Origin: Bacteroidota bacterium
GTDB taxonomy: Bacteria > Bacteroidota > Bacteroidia > B-17B0 > Aurantibacillaceae
Direction of reading: 5' to 3'
Assembly: GCA_016708845.1 (NCBI GenBank)
Contig: JADJFB010000013.1
Span: forward strand, 62,001 to 126,000
Length of the DNA stretch: 64,000 bases
A program made the translations under genes and the position numbers. The notes below the pieces were generated by a model, which was not told where the DNA came from, ran no database searches, and saw only the letters and a list, made by a program, of their open reading frames with translations. Position 1 is the first letter of the stretch. Each line of letters begins with the position of its first letter. Below are positions 1-9,620 of this stretch, one piece after another.

Positions 1-861
1 AGACAGCTAAAAATAACCAAATCGATTACCAATCGCGAGAGTGCATCTTTAGATAAATACCTTCAAGAAATTGGTAGAGAAGAATTAATTACTGCAGAAG
101 AGGAAGTTGTTTTAGCCAAGAAGATTAGAGATGGGGACCAAGACGCTTTAGAAAAATTAACCCGTGCTAACTTACGTTTCGTAGTATCTGTAGCAAAACA
201 ATATCAAAATCAAGGTTTAAGTTTACCAGATTTAATTAATGAAGGAAATTTAGGTTTAATTAAAGCAGCTCGTCGTTTTGATGAGACTCGTGGATTTAAA
301 TTTATCTCTTACGCTGTATGGTGGATTCGTCAATCAATTTTACAAGCATTAGCAGAACAATCTCGTATCGTTCGTTTACCATTAAACCAAGTAGGTTCAT
401 TAAATAAAATCAATAAAGCTTATTCTAAATTAGAACAAGAATTTGAGCGTGAACCAACAGCAGATGAAATTGCCGAATTATTAGATTTACCAATTGATAA
501 AGTATCTGATACAATGAAAGTATCTGGTCGTCACGTAAGTATGGACGCACCATTTGCTAACGGTGAAGAAAGTTCTTTATTAGATGTATTAGTAAACCAT
601 GATTCATTGAAAGCAGATGCTGGTTTGATTATGGAATCCTTATCAAAAGAAATTGATAGAGCTTTATCTACTTTAACTGAAAGAGAAAGAGACGTAGTTA
701 AATTATTTTTCGGAATAGGTTTAAACCACGGTTTAACTTTAGAAGAAATTGGTGATAAATTTGATTTAACTCGCGAGCGTGTTCGTCAAATTAAAGAAAA
801 AGCGATTCGCCGTTTACGCCACAGTTCAAGAAGTAAATTGTTACAACAATACTTAGGATAA
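1..861 (+). CDS. rpoD: Primary RNA polymerase sigma factor RpoD/SigA, 5' end cut off by the window
   Basis: Reading frame 1 is open from the first base; 286 codons remain. The family usually begins with Met directly before the first visible residues (RQLKITKSITNRE), so probably only the start codon is missing. Visible parts are region 1.2 (DKYLQEIGREELITAEEE), the region 2 core-binding and -10 recognition helices (NLRFVVSVAKQY, RRFDETRGFKFISYAVWWIR), region 3, and region 4 with the -35 helix-turn-helix (LTLEEIGDKFDLTRERVRQI). This is the short form lacking region 1.1 that is typical of Bacteroidota. It directs RNA polymerase to housekeeping promoters. A strong hairpin terminator follows. An ATG at 514 would give only the C-terminal half and is not the real start. 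Confidence 0.97.
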   Translation, partial: RQLKITKSITNRESASLDKYLQEIGREELITAEEEVVLAKKIRDGDQDALEKLTRANLRFVVSVAKQYQNQGLSLPDLINEGNLGLIKAARRFDETRGFKFISYAVWWIRQSILQALAEQSRIVRLPLNQVGSLNKINKAYSKLEQEFEREPTADEIAELLDLPIDKVSDTMKVSGRHVSMDAPFANGEESSLLDVLVNHDSLKADAGLIMESLSKEIDRALSTLTERERDVVKLFFGIGLNHGLTLEEIGDKFDLTRERVRQIKEKAIRRLRHSSRSKLLQQYLG

Positions 862-871
862 TCTTTATTGA

Positions 872-1326
872 TTATTTACTCCAATTAAAGCAAACATCAA
901 CTAGATGTTTGCTTTTTTTATGCAATGTCATTTTTCCATAAAGGTTACGGTTAAATTTAGTAAGCTTTTTATGAAATGTATGCTTGTGTATTTTTTTATT
1001 TGAAGAAGAACTTAAACTTCGTGATGAAAAATTAAAAGATAGCTCTAAGCCTTTTCTATTATTACTTACAACGTTATTAGTTTGAATGTTAGAATTGATG
1101 TTTCGCTGTGATTGATTAATATTTGAAACATTATCATCTATAAAATTAAGCTGTTGTTGCTCTAAAGGATTGTTATCATTGTTATCATTATTCAAATAAT
1201 TGGAGGTTTGAATAATTTGCATTGGAACATTTATGTTATTTTGAACAAATAAATTTCCCGCTTGTTGTACTTGAGAAACGTACTTAAAAATGCAATTAGT
1301 AAAATAATAAGATATGTAACTTTCAT
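872..1326 (-). pseudogene. Small secreted protein of unknown function, signal peptide split off by a frameshift
   Basis: The ATG at 1326 begins a good signal peptide (MKVTYLIILLIAFLST), but that frame ends soon after. The body of the protein (SQVQQAGNLFVQNN, then Asn/Gln/Ser-rich, then basic with LHKKSKHL near the end) is open in another frame. Adding one T to the TTT run at 1276-1278 joins the two as LSTFSQVQQAGN, a typical Bacteroidota signal-peptidase site, giving about 151 aa. That the join rebuilds a classic export signal is strong evidence for one original gene. I do not recognise the family. The last residues read through the stem of the rpoD terminator. The break may be a homopolymer sequencing error or a real loss. 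Confidence 0.55.
889..919 (+). terminator. Rho-independent terminator after rpoD
   Basis: AGCAAACATC (889-898) pairs with GATGTTTGCT (904-913) around a 5-nt loop and is followed by seven T. It ends rpoD transcription. It lies inside the 3' part of the oppositely oriented reading frame 872-1326. Confidence 0.9.
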
Positions 1327-1578
1327 TGAATATATATTTAATCAAATATCAAAAGATAAACTTCAACCACCGATTTTGACTTGTTAACGAAACTTAAAAA
1401 GAAACTTCTTTAACTAATTTTAGGAGCTAAACCTTATATAAATTCTGAAAATGGTCGGTGAAATTTGGAAAAACATTGTAGAATTAAAGATTTAACGAAT
1501 AATTGCTCAATTATATTATGAGTGGTTAAAAAACAAGATATAATTCACATACATTTATAAAAACCTAAAATAACTAAC

Positions 1579-4557
1579 ATGAAATTTATTACTTATTCTT
1601 TATTAGGATTAATGTCTATTTCGCAGTTCACTACATCTGCGCAAGGCCAATTATCTCAGCCATTAAAGGCTAGAAAGCAATTCACAATGCCTTCTAATCT
1701 TACAATTAATGATTACACATCAAAGACAATTCTGTTTAAAGTGAAACCTCAATATAGAGGTATAACAAGCAACACTAAAATTAATAATCCTTTATTAGAT
1801 CAGGTATTAGCTTACGTTGGAGTAAATAAATTAAGTAAAAAGTTTCCAAATCATGCTCCGCCTGAAAGAGCTAAAAACGAATTAGGTCAAGCTTACGCAG
1901 ATTTATCTTTAATTTATGAATTAAAGTATACAAACAACATAGCACTAGAAGATGCTATTAACCAAATTTTAGCAACTAATCTTGTGGAATTTGCTGAGCC
2001 TCATTACAATTATCAAATGCATAACGTTACACCTAACGATCCTTCTATTGGAAGTCAAAACGGATTCTTAACTCGTATTAGAGCTTATGCTGCTTGGGAT
2101 TTAGCATTAGGAGGTTCTCAAGGTACAGCTTCAGTTGTTATCGGAATTGTAGATTCGGGTACAGATACAGATCATCCAGATTTAGTAACACAATTTGCAA
2201 TTAATGCAGCTGATCCAATTAACGGAACAGATGATGATGGCGATGGTTATATAGATAATAATAGAGGCTACGATTTAGCGGGCGCAGATTATAATAATGT
2301 TGTTGGAGATAATAACCCAAATATTATGGGTAATAATAACAATCATGGTTCTCATGTATCTGGTTGTGCTTCTGCTGCAACTAACAATACAGTTGGAGTA
2401 GCAGGTATTGGCTGGAACTGTAAATTATTACCTATTAAATGCTCGGCTGATAACGATACAAGAGGAGCTGGTGGAGTTGGATATGTTATTGCTGGATACG
2501 AAGGAATAACGTATGCTGCTGATCATGGTGCAAAAATCATTAACTGTTCATGGGGTGGACCAGGAGGCGGTTCATTTGGACAAGTAATTGTTGATTATGC
2601 TACTATCAACAAAAACTGTTTAGTTGTTGCTTCAGCTGGTAATTCAGGTATCGACGAACAAAATTTCCCTGCATCATATAATTATGTATTATCTGTAGCA
2701 GCTACAAAATCTACTAGTGATACAAGAGCAAGTTTTACAACCTATCATTATGATGTAGATATTAGTACGCCAGGTGAAAACATTTATACCACATTATATA
2801 ATAATTCATATGGTAACATGAGTGGAACTTCTATGTCTTCTCCTATTACTGCGGGTGGAGCTGGTTTAGTTCAATCAAAATACAATTACACAAATGCTTT
2901 ACAAATTGGACAACGTTTAAAACAAACTTCTGACAATCATTATGCACCAGGAGCAAATATTTCAGGAGTTGGTAATACACAAGTTCAAGTTCAAAATAAA
3001 CTTGGAAAAGGTCGTATGAACTTGCAACGCGCATTAAATGATCCAGCTGCACCATCAGTAGTTTTTGACAACGAAATAATTACAGACCATAACGATAATG
3101 CTATTATAGTTGGTGATAGTTTATTTATTACTGGTGATTTCATTAATTATCTTGCACCTACAAGCAATTTAAATGCTACAATAACTGCAGTTTACAATGG
3201 CACTTGTGTTACCACAATTGATAATAGTACGAACCTTGGAGTAATTAATACATTAGCTTCAACAAACAATAATGCAGATCCATTTAAATTTAAAATAAAT
3301 ACAGGAACTGGAGATAATAGCTTAATTACATTTAAAGTAACCGTATATGATGGAACTTATTTCGATAACTACTTTTTTGATGTGACCGTTAATGTTGATT
3401 ACATTAATATCGCTATTAATGATGTAGCTACCACAATAACAAGTAAAGGAAAAATTGGTTACAATGCTGATGGACAATTACAAGGCTTAGGTTTTAAATA
3501 TTTGGGTACAAATTTATTATATGAAGCATCTGTTATGTTTGGATCTTCAAGTACGAAAGTTTCTGACTCCTTCAGAGGAGCAACAGCTGGAACAGCTGAT
3601 GCTGATTTTCAATCAGTAGTAAAAGCAAATAAAACAGTACCAGGTGTGTTTTCTGAATTTGATGTACACGGACGATTTAATGATGCCGTGGCTACACCAG
3701 TGCAAAATTTATTAGTATCACATAGTGCTTATGCATGGACAACTCCTGGTAATAGAAAATATGTAATTGTAGAATATGTGATGAAAAATAGTGGTACAAC
3801 ACCTATTAGTACTTTATATGCAGGTATTGCAGCCGATTGGGATATTGATGCAGCTACTGCTTCTCAAAATAAATCAAATTATGATGCCGCTACCAAAATG
3901 GGATATATTTATTCAACAGCAACAGGCGGTAAATTTGCAGGTATTAAATTATTGACAAATACAGCTGCTCCAGTATGCTACAATATCGATAATATTGCTG
4001 GCGGCGGCGGCGGTGTTGATATCAATGATGCCACTGACTATTTTGGAACAGGAAACAAATACACAACATTATCTACAAATAGGTATATAGCAGGTGCTGC
4101 TGATGCTGATGGAGAAGATATTGTTGGAGTTATGAGTTCTGGTCCTTTTACAATTGCTGCAGGCGATAGCGCTAAAGTTGCCTTTGCATTAATTGCAGGA
4201 GATGATTTAACTGACATTAAAAAAAGTGCTGATAGTGCTCAAGTTCATTATGATGGTCCTCCATCAATTGTTACAGGAATCAAGAACAATGCAAATAATG
4301 AGCTAAACGCTGTTGTATTCCCAAATCCAACTAACAGTGATTTAAATTTTATGATTAATACTACAAAATCTGAAAATGTAGATATTATTTTAGTAAATAC
4401 ATTAGGGCAAACGATGAAACACCTTGTTAAAACCAACATGAACTCTGGATTTAACCAAATCACAACAGATGTGAGTCAGCTGCCAGCAGGTACTTACTTT
4501 TATCAAATTAAAACCGATAACGCTTCCTTAAAAGGAAAAGTGATTATAACAAAATAA
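1579..4557 (+). CDS. Secreted subtilisin-like serine peptidase (S8) with T9SS sorting domain
   Basis: 992 aa. The N-terminus is a signal peptide (MKFITYSLLGLMSISQFTTSA) followed by a propeptide-like segment (about 45-150). The S8 catalytic domain spans about 165-490. Its triad is clear: Asp192 in IVDSGTDTDH, His256 in HGSHVSG, Ser418 in SGTSMSSP. A long beta-rich region follows, and residues about 910-992 form a T9SS type A sorting domain (VVFPNPTNSDL at its start, AGTYFYQIKTD near its end). The protein should be exported by Sec, then moved across the outer membrane by T9SS and attached or released outside. Its target is probably extracellular protein. It stands alone, with about 230 bp of non-coding sequence before it and a bidirectional terminator after it. 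Confidence 0.93.
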   Translation: MKFITYSLLGLMSISQFTTSAQGQLSQPLKARKQFTMPSNLTINDYTSKTILFKVKPQYRGITSNTKINNPLLDQVLAYVGVNKLSKKFPNHAPPERAKNELGQAYADLSLIYELKYTNNIALEDAINQILATNLVEFAEPHYNYQMHNVTPNDPSIGSQNGFLTRIRAYAAWDLALGGSQGTASVVIGIVDSGTDTDHPDLVTQFAINAADPINGTDDDGDGYIDNNRGYDLAGADYNNVVGDNNPNIMGNNNNHGSHVSGCASAATNNTVGVAGIGWNCKLLPIKCSADNDTRGAGGVGYVIAGYEGITYAADHGAKIINCSWGGPGGGSFGQVIVDYATINKNCLVVASAGNSGIDEQNFPASYNYVLSVAATKSTSDTRASFTTYHYDVDISTPGENIYTTLYNNSYGNMSGTSMSSPITAGGAGLVQSKYNYTNALQIGQRLKQTSDNHYAPGANISGVGNTQVQVQNKLGKGRMNLQRALNDPAAPSVVFDNEIITDHNDNAIIVGDSLFITGDFINYLAPTSNLNATITAVYNGTCVTTIDNSTNLGVINTLASTNNNADPFKFKINTGTGDNSLITFKVTVYDGTYFDNYFFDVTVNVDYINIAINDVATTITSKGKIGYNADGQLQGLGFKYLGTNLLYEASVMFGSSSTKVSDSFRGATAGTADADFQSVVKANKTVPGVFSEFDVHGRFNDAVATPVQNLLVSHSAYAWTTPGNRKYVIVEYVMKNSGTTPISTLYAGIAADWDIDAATASQNKSNYDAATKMGYIYSTATGGKFAGIKLLTNTAAPVCYNIDNIAGGGGGVDINDATDYFGTGNKYTTLSTNRYIAGAADADGEDIVGVMSSGPFTIAAGDSAKVAFALIAGDDLTDIKKSADSAQVHYDGPPSIVTGIKNNANNELNAVVFPNPTNSDLNFMINTTKSENVDIILVNTLGQTMKHLVKTNMNSGFNQITTDVSQLPAGTYFYQIKTDNASLKGKVIITK

Positions 4558-4580
4558 TAGTTACTTTAAGAATAAAAAAA

Positions 4581-4610
4581 AGCGTTCACAAGTTTGTGAA
4601 CGCTTTTTTT
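4581..4610. terminator. Bidirectional terminator between the subtilisin and phosphodiesterase genes
   Basis: AGCGTTCACA (4581-4590) pairs with TGTGAACGCT (4595-4604), with A-tract on the left and T-tract on the right, so it can stop transcription from both converging genes. Confidence 0.9.
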
Positions 4611-4611
4611 A

Positions 4612-5112
4612 TTAAACTCTGTTCCCCAATTCAATAACCGCTAAATCCTTTATTTCATGTTTATCAATTACAAAACGCAATACTGTTTTAATTTGATGAA
4701 AACCATGAATACCGCAAGCACCAGGATTCATATGTAACACATCGTATTGCTGCTGATACATTACCTTTAAAATATGTGAATGACCACAAATAAACAACTT
4801 AGGTTTCTCTGCAATTATGATGTCTTTTACTTCTTTTAAATAATTAGTTGGAGAACCACAAATATGAGTCATGAAAACTTTTACATCTTCGCATGTAAAA
4901 ATCAAATTCTTTGAAAATTCTTTTCTTGCATCAGCATCGTCAATATTACCGTAAACAGCCTTGAGAGGTTTTATTTTTTTGATAACATCTGTAACTGAAT
5001 TTAAATTGCCAATATCGCCTGCGTGCCATACTTCATCAGCAGCCTCCATATGCTTTAACAAAGCCTTATCTAAATGACTGTGGGTATCCGATATTAATAA
5101 AATGTTTTTCAA
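4612..5112 (-). CDS. YfcE/MJ0936-family metallophosphoesterase
   Basis: 166 aa, the usual length for this single-domain family. The five metal-binding motifs are present in order: DTH (Asp9, His11), GDIGN (Asp33), GNID, TH and GHSH. Family members are cytoplasmic, Mn-dependent phosphodiesterases active on small artificial substrates; the physiological substrate is generally unknown. No signal peptide. It lies 12 bp downstream of the LytTR regulator gene on the same strand, so it may share its transcript, but nothing in the sequence links it functionally to the peptide locus. Confidence 0.88.
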   Translation of the reverse strand: MKNILLISDTHSHLDKALLKHMEAADEVWHAGDIGNLNSVTDVIKKIKPLKAVYGNIDDADARKEFSKNLIFTCEDVKVFMTHICGSPTNYLKEVKDIIIAEKPKLFICGHSHILKVMYQQQYDVLHMNPGACGIHGFHQIKTVLRFVIDKHEIKDLAVIELGNRV

Positions 5113-5124
5113 GAAATAAATTTC

Positions 5125-5874
5125 TTAAAGATACAGATTTAATTTAGTTAACAATTCAGCTTTGTTAGCTCTGGAAACAGGGATATTAGAGCCATCTTTT
5201 AAAACTACAATGCCTCCATCTCCTTTAATATATTTTTCAATTTCATTCAAATTAATTAAATGAGCACTATGTATGCGGCAAAACATCGTGTTAGATAATT
5301 GATCTTCAAAACTTTTTAGAGTCTTTGCAATCATCATTTTTTTCTTGCCCTTTAAATATACATGTGTATAATTAGATTCTGCCTCCAAGCGAATAATATC
5401 GTCTAAATCTACCCATAAAATACCCTCCTGAGATGGGATTGATATTTTCTTATTTTTTTGAATAGCACTTAAAATTAATGATTCAATAGCAGCATTACTA
5501 TTTTTATTAGAAGAAGAAATTCTTTTTTCAGCATTGTTAACTGCATTAATTAACTCATCAACATCAATAGGCTTTAACAAATAATCAATAGCATTAGTTT
5601 TAAATGCTTTAATGGCATAATGCTCATAGGCCGTGATAAATATAGTTTCGTAGCCAATGTCTCGAGTATGTTGTATAACGTCAAAGCCTGTTCCAGTAGG
5701 CATTTCAATATCTAAAAATATTAAATTTGGTTTTTTATGTTGTATGGATGAAATGGCGTTTTCAACAGAATGTTCTATAGAAAGAATATTGACTTGAGGA
5801 CAATTTTGCTTAATTAAAAATTGCAAAACCTCTGCTCCATCTTTTTCATCATCTATTATAATTGCGTTAATCAT
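5125..5874 (-). CDS. LytTR-type response regulator of the peptide locus
   Basis: 249 aa from the ATG at 5874 (MINAIIIDDEKD). An in-frame extension to 5919 exists but adds 15 residues before the receiver domain, so I reject it. The receiver domain has acidic residues Asp8, Asp9 and the phosphate acceptor Asp55 (LIFLDIEMP). The C-terminal LytTR DNA-binding domain (about 145-249) includes WVDLDDIIRLEAESNYTHV and the closing SRANKAEL segment. LytTR domains bind paired direct repeats about two helical turns apart; two such sites occur nearby (8923-8958 and 13563-13598). The start overlaps the end of the kinase gene by 8 nt, so the two are translationally coupled partners. Confidence 0.92.
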   Translation of the reverse strand: MINAIIIDDEKDGAEVLQFLIKQNCPQVNILSIEHSVENAISSIQHKKPNLIFLDIEMPTGTGFDVIQHTRDIGYETIFITAYEHYAIKAFKTNAIDYLLKPIDVDELINAVNNAEKRISSSNKNSNAAIESLILSAIQKNKKISIPSQEGILWVDLDDIIRLEAESNYTHVYLKGKKKMMIAKTLKSFEDQLSNTMFCRIHSAHLINLNEIEKYIKGDGGIVVLKDGSNIPVSRANKAELLTKLNLYL

Positions 5875-8854
5875 TTTGAGAATTTTTAATATTAATTGTA
5901 ATTTCCACTGTAGTTCCAATAGCTAAATCATTTATTATCTTGTCAATTACAGCTACTTTGGTTAATAGATTATTATTTTGTTCGTTCAATATATCTATTC
6001 TATCTTGAGTAACAGCCATACCCATTGATTGGTGAGACAATTGTTTTCTTTCTTTAATTTCTTTTGCTTTCTTTCTACCTATTCCATTATCATCAATAAT
6101 GCACTTCAATACCGACCCATTTTTAGAGAACTTAATTTCTAACTTTCCTCTTCTTTCCGATAAAGGCATAATACCATGCAAAATCGCATTTTCAATATAA
6201 GGCTGAATGATCATTGGTGGAATAAATAAATTTTCGGCATTTAAACTATCTTCTATAATGATTTCATAATCAAAACAAAATGAGGCTCGTAAAGCTTCTA
6301 ACTCAACGTATAACTCAAGAGCTTCTACTTCTTTATTAAGCCACACTAAATCGTGCTTGGAGTTTTCGAGAACAGAACGTATCAATCGTGCAAATTTGGT
6401 TAAATACTTTTGTGCAGACCTAGAATCATTTTTTACTACAAAATTTTGTATGGAATTAATTGCATTAAACATGAAATGGGGATTCATTTGGGCACGTAAA
6501 GCTTTTAATTCAGACTCCGATATACGTTTATTCATTTCTGTCTTTTCTTTCTCTTGTTGCTGAATTAGCTGTATACGTTTTTTGTATAAGAAATAAACTA
6601 AAACAAAAATAAAAGTGAGTAAAGCCCCATAAAACCACCAAGTTTTCCAAAAAGGTGCGTCAATAATAAAATTAATTTCAGCGGGATTTGATGAAATTTG
6701 TCCATCAGAATTTAAAGCATAAACAATAAACCTATAACTTCCGGGGGGCAAGGTTGTGTATTGAACAAAAGTATTTTCAGTATAAATCCAACTTGAATCC
6801 AATCCTTCTAAACGGTATTTATATAAAATCCGACCTTCACTTTTAACATTGATTCCTTTGAATACGATCTTCACAAAATTTTGATGATAATTCAAACTTA
6901 AAGTAGAATCAAAATCATATTTAACCGAATTAATGGATAATTCTTCAATGTAAGTAGGTATAACAATTCCTTCATTAAAGGCTTGCTTAATATTTACTTG
7001 TCCTAAACCTTTATTAGTGGCAAAAAACAATAAACTATCATGAACCAATAATTGATTAATTTCGCTAGATACTAGACCTTCCGACAAATTAATGGTATTA
7101 ACTTTATAATGATTATTGTCTGTTTTTTTTAATCGAGAGATTCCTCTGTTTGTTCCTACCCAAACATCTCCTTTACTATCACTGGTTAAAAATTTAGCCA
7201 TATTACTAGCTAAACCCTCACGTTCCGTATAACGAGCTATAGAATTAGATTCATCGTAAATTAATACACCATTACCTTTTGTTGCAATAAACAATTGTTG
7301 ATTAATATGCAGTATGTCGTCTATTCTACTTTTTAATAAAGGAATGCTGTCTCCTAAAAACACTATTTTATTTTTCGTGTATTTATAAACGCCTGTTTTT
7401 GTTCCTAAATAAATTTTATCATCAACTTTGCATATCGAAAATATAGTGGGCAAATCTTTCACAATCTCCTTAGCTAGGCCAGTTCTTTTATTAATTTTGT
7501 ATAAACTGCCGTATTCGCAGCCTAACAAATTTTCAGAATCAAAGTTTTCTGAATCCTTCATTTTTAAAAACTGTTTCGATTCTTTGTCATTATAATAAAT
7601 CGGAATACCATTTTTAGAATTTGAATCGAATATAAAAGCAGGGCTCCCACAAACAACGTATTCATTACCAAAGGATTTGATATTCCAAAAGGAACTGTTA
7701 TCTATATTCTTTCGATGTGCAATAGAAAAGTCATTTAAATCAATATCGTTGTACGAATAATCGGATGCTAAGCAGATAAGCCTCTTATCTTGTTTAGCAA
7801 TGGCAAATATTTTATCGGTACTTAATCCACTTTCTTTATTATAAAATTTAAATTCTAAAGTGGGTATATAAAACAAGCCGTCTTCTAGTGTAGAAAACCA
7901 TAAGCCTTTGGCATTATCTTGAAATGTGGAGGTAACAGACATTTCTTCAAGAAAAGCCAAATCTGTTTTCTCTCCATTTAAACTATTTAAATAAGTTCCT
8001 TTGCTTAAAGTATTAAACCAAAGCCGATTTTGAGAATCAATATTTGTTGTGATAATACTATGGGTTGTATCAAACTCAGTGTTAGTGTTTTTAAAATAAT
8101 AAAAGTGCTTATTTTTAATTTCAAATACATTTTTACCAGTTGAAACTATTATTTTATTATTAGCATTGGATAAAAAAACAGCTCCGCCATATGCTTTAAT
8201 TTGAGTAGAGGTATCCGTATGCAATAATCCTAAATCATTTACGTCATCAAAAATAAGAGGTATACTAGATGCAGAAGGTATAGCGTGTAAATAATTTTTA
8301 CCATATAAAAATTTATTGTTTTCTATCTGTTTCACGAAAAAACAATTAAAAGCATATTGATATGTTTTTACAACATCATAATATGGAGGATAAACTTTTA
8401 AATAACCTTTTTTATCAATTGAAACATATAAGGTATCTTTTGAATCGAAAATAAAATCAGTAGGCAATGTTTTAACGATGGAAGTTAATTTTTCGTTAGC
8501 TTTTATAGGATAAACTGAATCCGTTTTGTGAACATAATAGGCAAAACGACCCGAATAAGTAGAAAACCAAACTCTACCATAAGCATCTTCATGTATTTTA
8601 AAAACGGTGTTATCTGGTAAACCATCGGCAGTAGTGTAAGTTTTAAAATGATAACCGTCATACTTTACAACTCCTGCGTCTGTAGCTATCCATAAATAGC
8701 CTTTACTATCCTGAGTAACAAAATAAGTTTCTGAACTTGGTAACCCTTGATTTACGCCGTAATGCTTAATAACGGTATTTTGAGCATAACCAGATATGCT
8801 CAAAAAAAGAATAGTAAAATAAATTACAAAAATATGTTGGAACCTTGCTTTCAA
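5867..8854 (-). CDS. Sensor histidine kinase with two-component-propeller periplasmic sensor
   Basis: 995 aa. A signal peptide (ending SISGYAQ) leads into about 13 Reg_prop repeats (GLPSSETYFVTQDSKGYLWIAT is split by eye into the GLP and DSKGYLWIAT type motifs), which build a periplasmic propeller. A Y_Y_Y domain (YKYRLEGLDSSW) follows, then one membrane helix (WWFYGALLTFIFVLVYFLY), a short coiled coil, and a LytS-type kinase core: His793 in QMNPHFMFNAINS, N box IENAILHG, and DDNGIGR. Unlike hybrid systems, the regulator is a separate protein (5125-5874). The stimulus is unknown. Being divergent from a peptide array and beside an exporter, it could sense an exported peptide or cell-envelope stress. 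Confidence 0.92.
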   Translation of the reverse strand: MKARFQHIFVIYFTILFLSISGYAQNTVIKHYGVNQGLPSSETYFVTQDSKGYLWIATDAGVVKYDGYHFKTYTTADGLPDNTVFKIHEDAYGRVWFSTYSGRFAYYVHKTDSVYPIKANEKLTSIVKTLPTDFIFDSKDTLYVSIDKKGYLKVYPPYYDVVKTYQYAFNCFFVKQIENNKFLYGKNYLHAIPSASSIPLIFDDVNDLGLLHTDTSTQIKAYGGAVFLSNANNKIIVSTGKNVFEIKNKHFYYFKNTNTEFDTTHSIITTNIDSQNRLWFNTLSKGTYLNSLNGEKTDLAFLEEMSVTSTFQDNAKGLWFSTLEDGLFYIPTLEFKFYNKESGLSTDKIFAIAKQDKRLICLASDYSYNDIDLNDFSIAHRKNIDNSSFWNIKSFGNEYVVCGSPAFIFDSNSKNGIPIYYNDKESKQFLKMKDSENFDSENLLGCEYGSLYKINKRTGLAKEIVKDLPTIFSICKVDDKIYLGTKTGVYKYTKNKIVFLGDSIPLLKSRIDDILHINQQLFIATKGNGVLIYDESNSIARYTEREGLASNMAKFLTSDSKGDVWVGTNRGISRLKKTDNNHYKVNTINLSEGLVSSEINQLLVHDSLLFFATNKGLGQVNIKQAFNEGIVIPTYIEELSINSVKYDFDSTLSLNYHQNFVKIVFKGINVKSEGRILYKYRLEGLDSSWIYTENTFVQYTTLPPGSYRFIVYALNSDGQISSNPAEINFIIDAPFWKTWWFYGALLTFIFVLVYFLYKKRIQLIQQQEKEKTEMNKRISESELKALRAQMNPHFMFNAINSIQNFVVKNDSRSAQKYLTKFARLIRSVLENSKHDLVWLNKEVEALELYVELEALRASFCFDYEIIIEDSLNAENLFIPPMIIQPYIENAILHGIMPLSERRGKLEIKFSKNGSVLKCIIDDNGIGRKKAKEIKERKQLSHQSMGMAVTQDRIDILNEQNNNLLTKVAVIDKIINDLAIGTTVEITINIKNSQND

Positions 8855-8864
8855 ATCTATTTAT

Positions 8865-8895
8865 CAAATATACAAACTACCCTACTTGATGCAAA
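8865..8895 (-). promoter_or_regulatory. Bacteroidota-type promoter for the kinase-regulator operon
   Basis: On the minus strand TTTG (8895-8892), exactly 19 nt, then TATATTTG (8872-8865) match the Bacteroidota -33/-7 consensus TTTG and TANNTTTG at every fixed position. The kinase ATG at 8854 follows 10 nt later, so the leader is very short. This fits constitutive expression of the two-component pair. Confidence 0.7.
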
Positions 8896-8922
8896 AATAC
8901 GAACCAATTATCTGGTATTTCC

Positions 8923-8958
8923 GTTAGATACTAAGTGAAACACGGTAAATACTAAATG
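8923..8958 (+). promoter_or_regulatory. Candidate LytTR operator upstream of peptide array 1
   Basis: Two TACTAA cores lie at 8929-8934 and 8950-8955, a 21-bp period (two helical turns), as LytTR regulators need. Each core is preceded by GTTA or GGTAA. The same 36-bp block recurs at 13563-13598 with only 5 differing positions. A weak -7-like TAATTTTA at 8985-8992 follows, with no TTTG -33 element where one would be expected; the operator ends about there, as for an activator that replaces the -33 contact. Confidence 0.65.
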
Positions 8959-9020
8959 ATGCTTTAAAAAGATACAAATACATTTAATTTTATCTAAGAT
9001 ATTAACCTAATACGAGCAAT

Positions 9021-9188
9021 ATGAAACTATTAAACATTTTCAACAAAAACACAAAAGTTAAAGCAAAGGCTAACATTCAAAAATTAGAAAAGAATCAATT
9101 AAGTAAGGTAATTGGAGGTGCTGACAAAACAACAACTACATCACTACATACGTCTGCACATGAAGCAGCTCATGTTAAACAACAATAA
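9021..9188 (+). CDS. Double-glycine precursor peptide 1 (array 1)
   Basis: 55 aa. The leader begins MKLLNIFNKN and ends LEKNQLSKVIGG at residues 33, where a C39 peptidase should cut. The 22-residue core (ADKTTTTSLH to the end) is rich in Thr and His and has no Cys. It is the first gene after the operator at 8923-8958, with its ATG 62 bp beyond it. This leader type is common to many short Bacteroidota exported peptides. The core's activity is unknown. Confidence 0.85.
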   Translation: MKLLNIFNKNTKVKAKANIQKLEKNQLSKVIGGADKTTTTSLHTSAHEAAHVKQQ

Positions 9189-9217
9189 ATAATACACTCA
9201 CTAAAACCAAAAAAATT

Positions 9218-9385
9218 ATGAAAATATTAAACATCTTCAAAAAAGAAGTCAAAAACACTGTTGAAAACAAAACTCAAACACTGGACAAAACTCAATTAAG
9301 CAAGGTAATTGGAGGAACAGATGCAGTAAGCACAAAAGAAAAAGGGATTACTATCTGTACAACCCATGTGGAATGGTCTAAATAA
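9218..9385 (+). CDS. Double-glycine precursor peptide 2 (array 1)
   Basis: 55 aa. Leader from MKILNIFKKE to LDKTQLSKVIGG (residue 33). The 22-residue core (TDAVSTKEKG, then ITICTTHVEWSK) contains one Cys and an amphipathic end with a Trp. It starts 29 bp after peptide 1 and belongs to the same array. The single Cys could allow a dimer, a thioester or a lipid link, but nothing in the window shows which. Confidence 0.85.
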   Translation: MKILNIFKKEVKNTVENKTQTLDKTQLSKVIGGTDAVSTKEKGITICTTHVEWSK

Positions 9386-9423
9386 ATCTATTAAAAATCA
9401 AAATTAATATCTAAAACTACCCA

Positions 9424-9600
9424 ATGAAACTATTCAAAATCTTCAATAATGAATTTTCGAGAAACTCGGATTCTAAAAATGCAGTTAAAAAAAGCCTAAC
9501 AAAATTAGACAAAACTCAGTTAGAAAAAATGATTGGCGGCACATCAACTACTAAAAGTACTGCTACCCCTTATAAAGATTGCGAAGCTAATGAAATGTAA
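9424..9600 (+). CDS. Double-glycine precursor peptide 3 (array 1)
   Basis: 58 aa. The leader is longer than its neighbours' (MKLFKIFNNE to LDKTQLEKMIGG, residue 39) because of an extra Ser/Asn-rich stretch in the middle. The 19-residue core (TSTTKSTATPYKDCEANEM) has one Cys. It starts 38 bp after peptide 2. Confidence 0.83.
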   Translation: MKLFKIFNNEFSRNSDSKNAVKKSLTKLDKTQLEKMIGGTSTTKSTATPYKDCEANEM

Positions 9601-9620
9601 TAATCTAAATATTCTCAAAA

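Noticed and set aside
5125..5919. Longer start of the LytTR regulator at 5919
   Set aside because: The extra 15 residues precede a complete receiver domain and would lie wholly inside the kinase gene; the ATG at 5874 fits the family.
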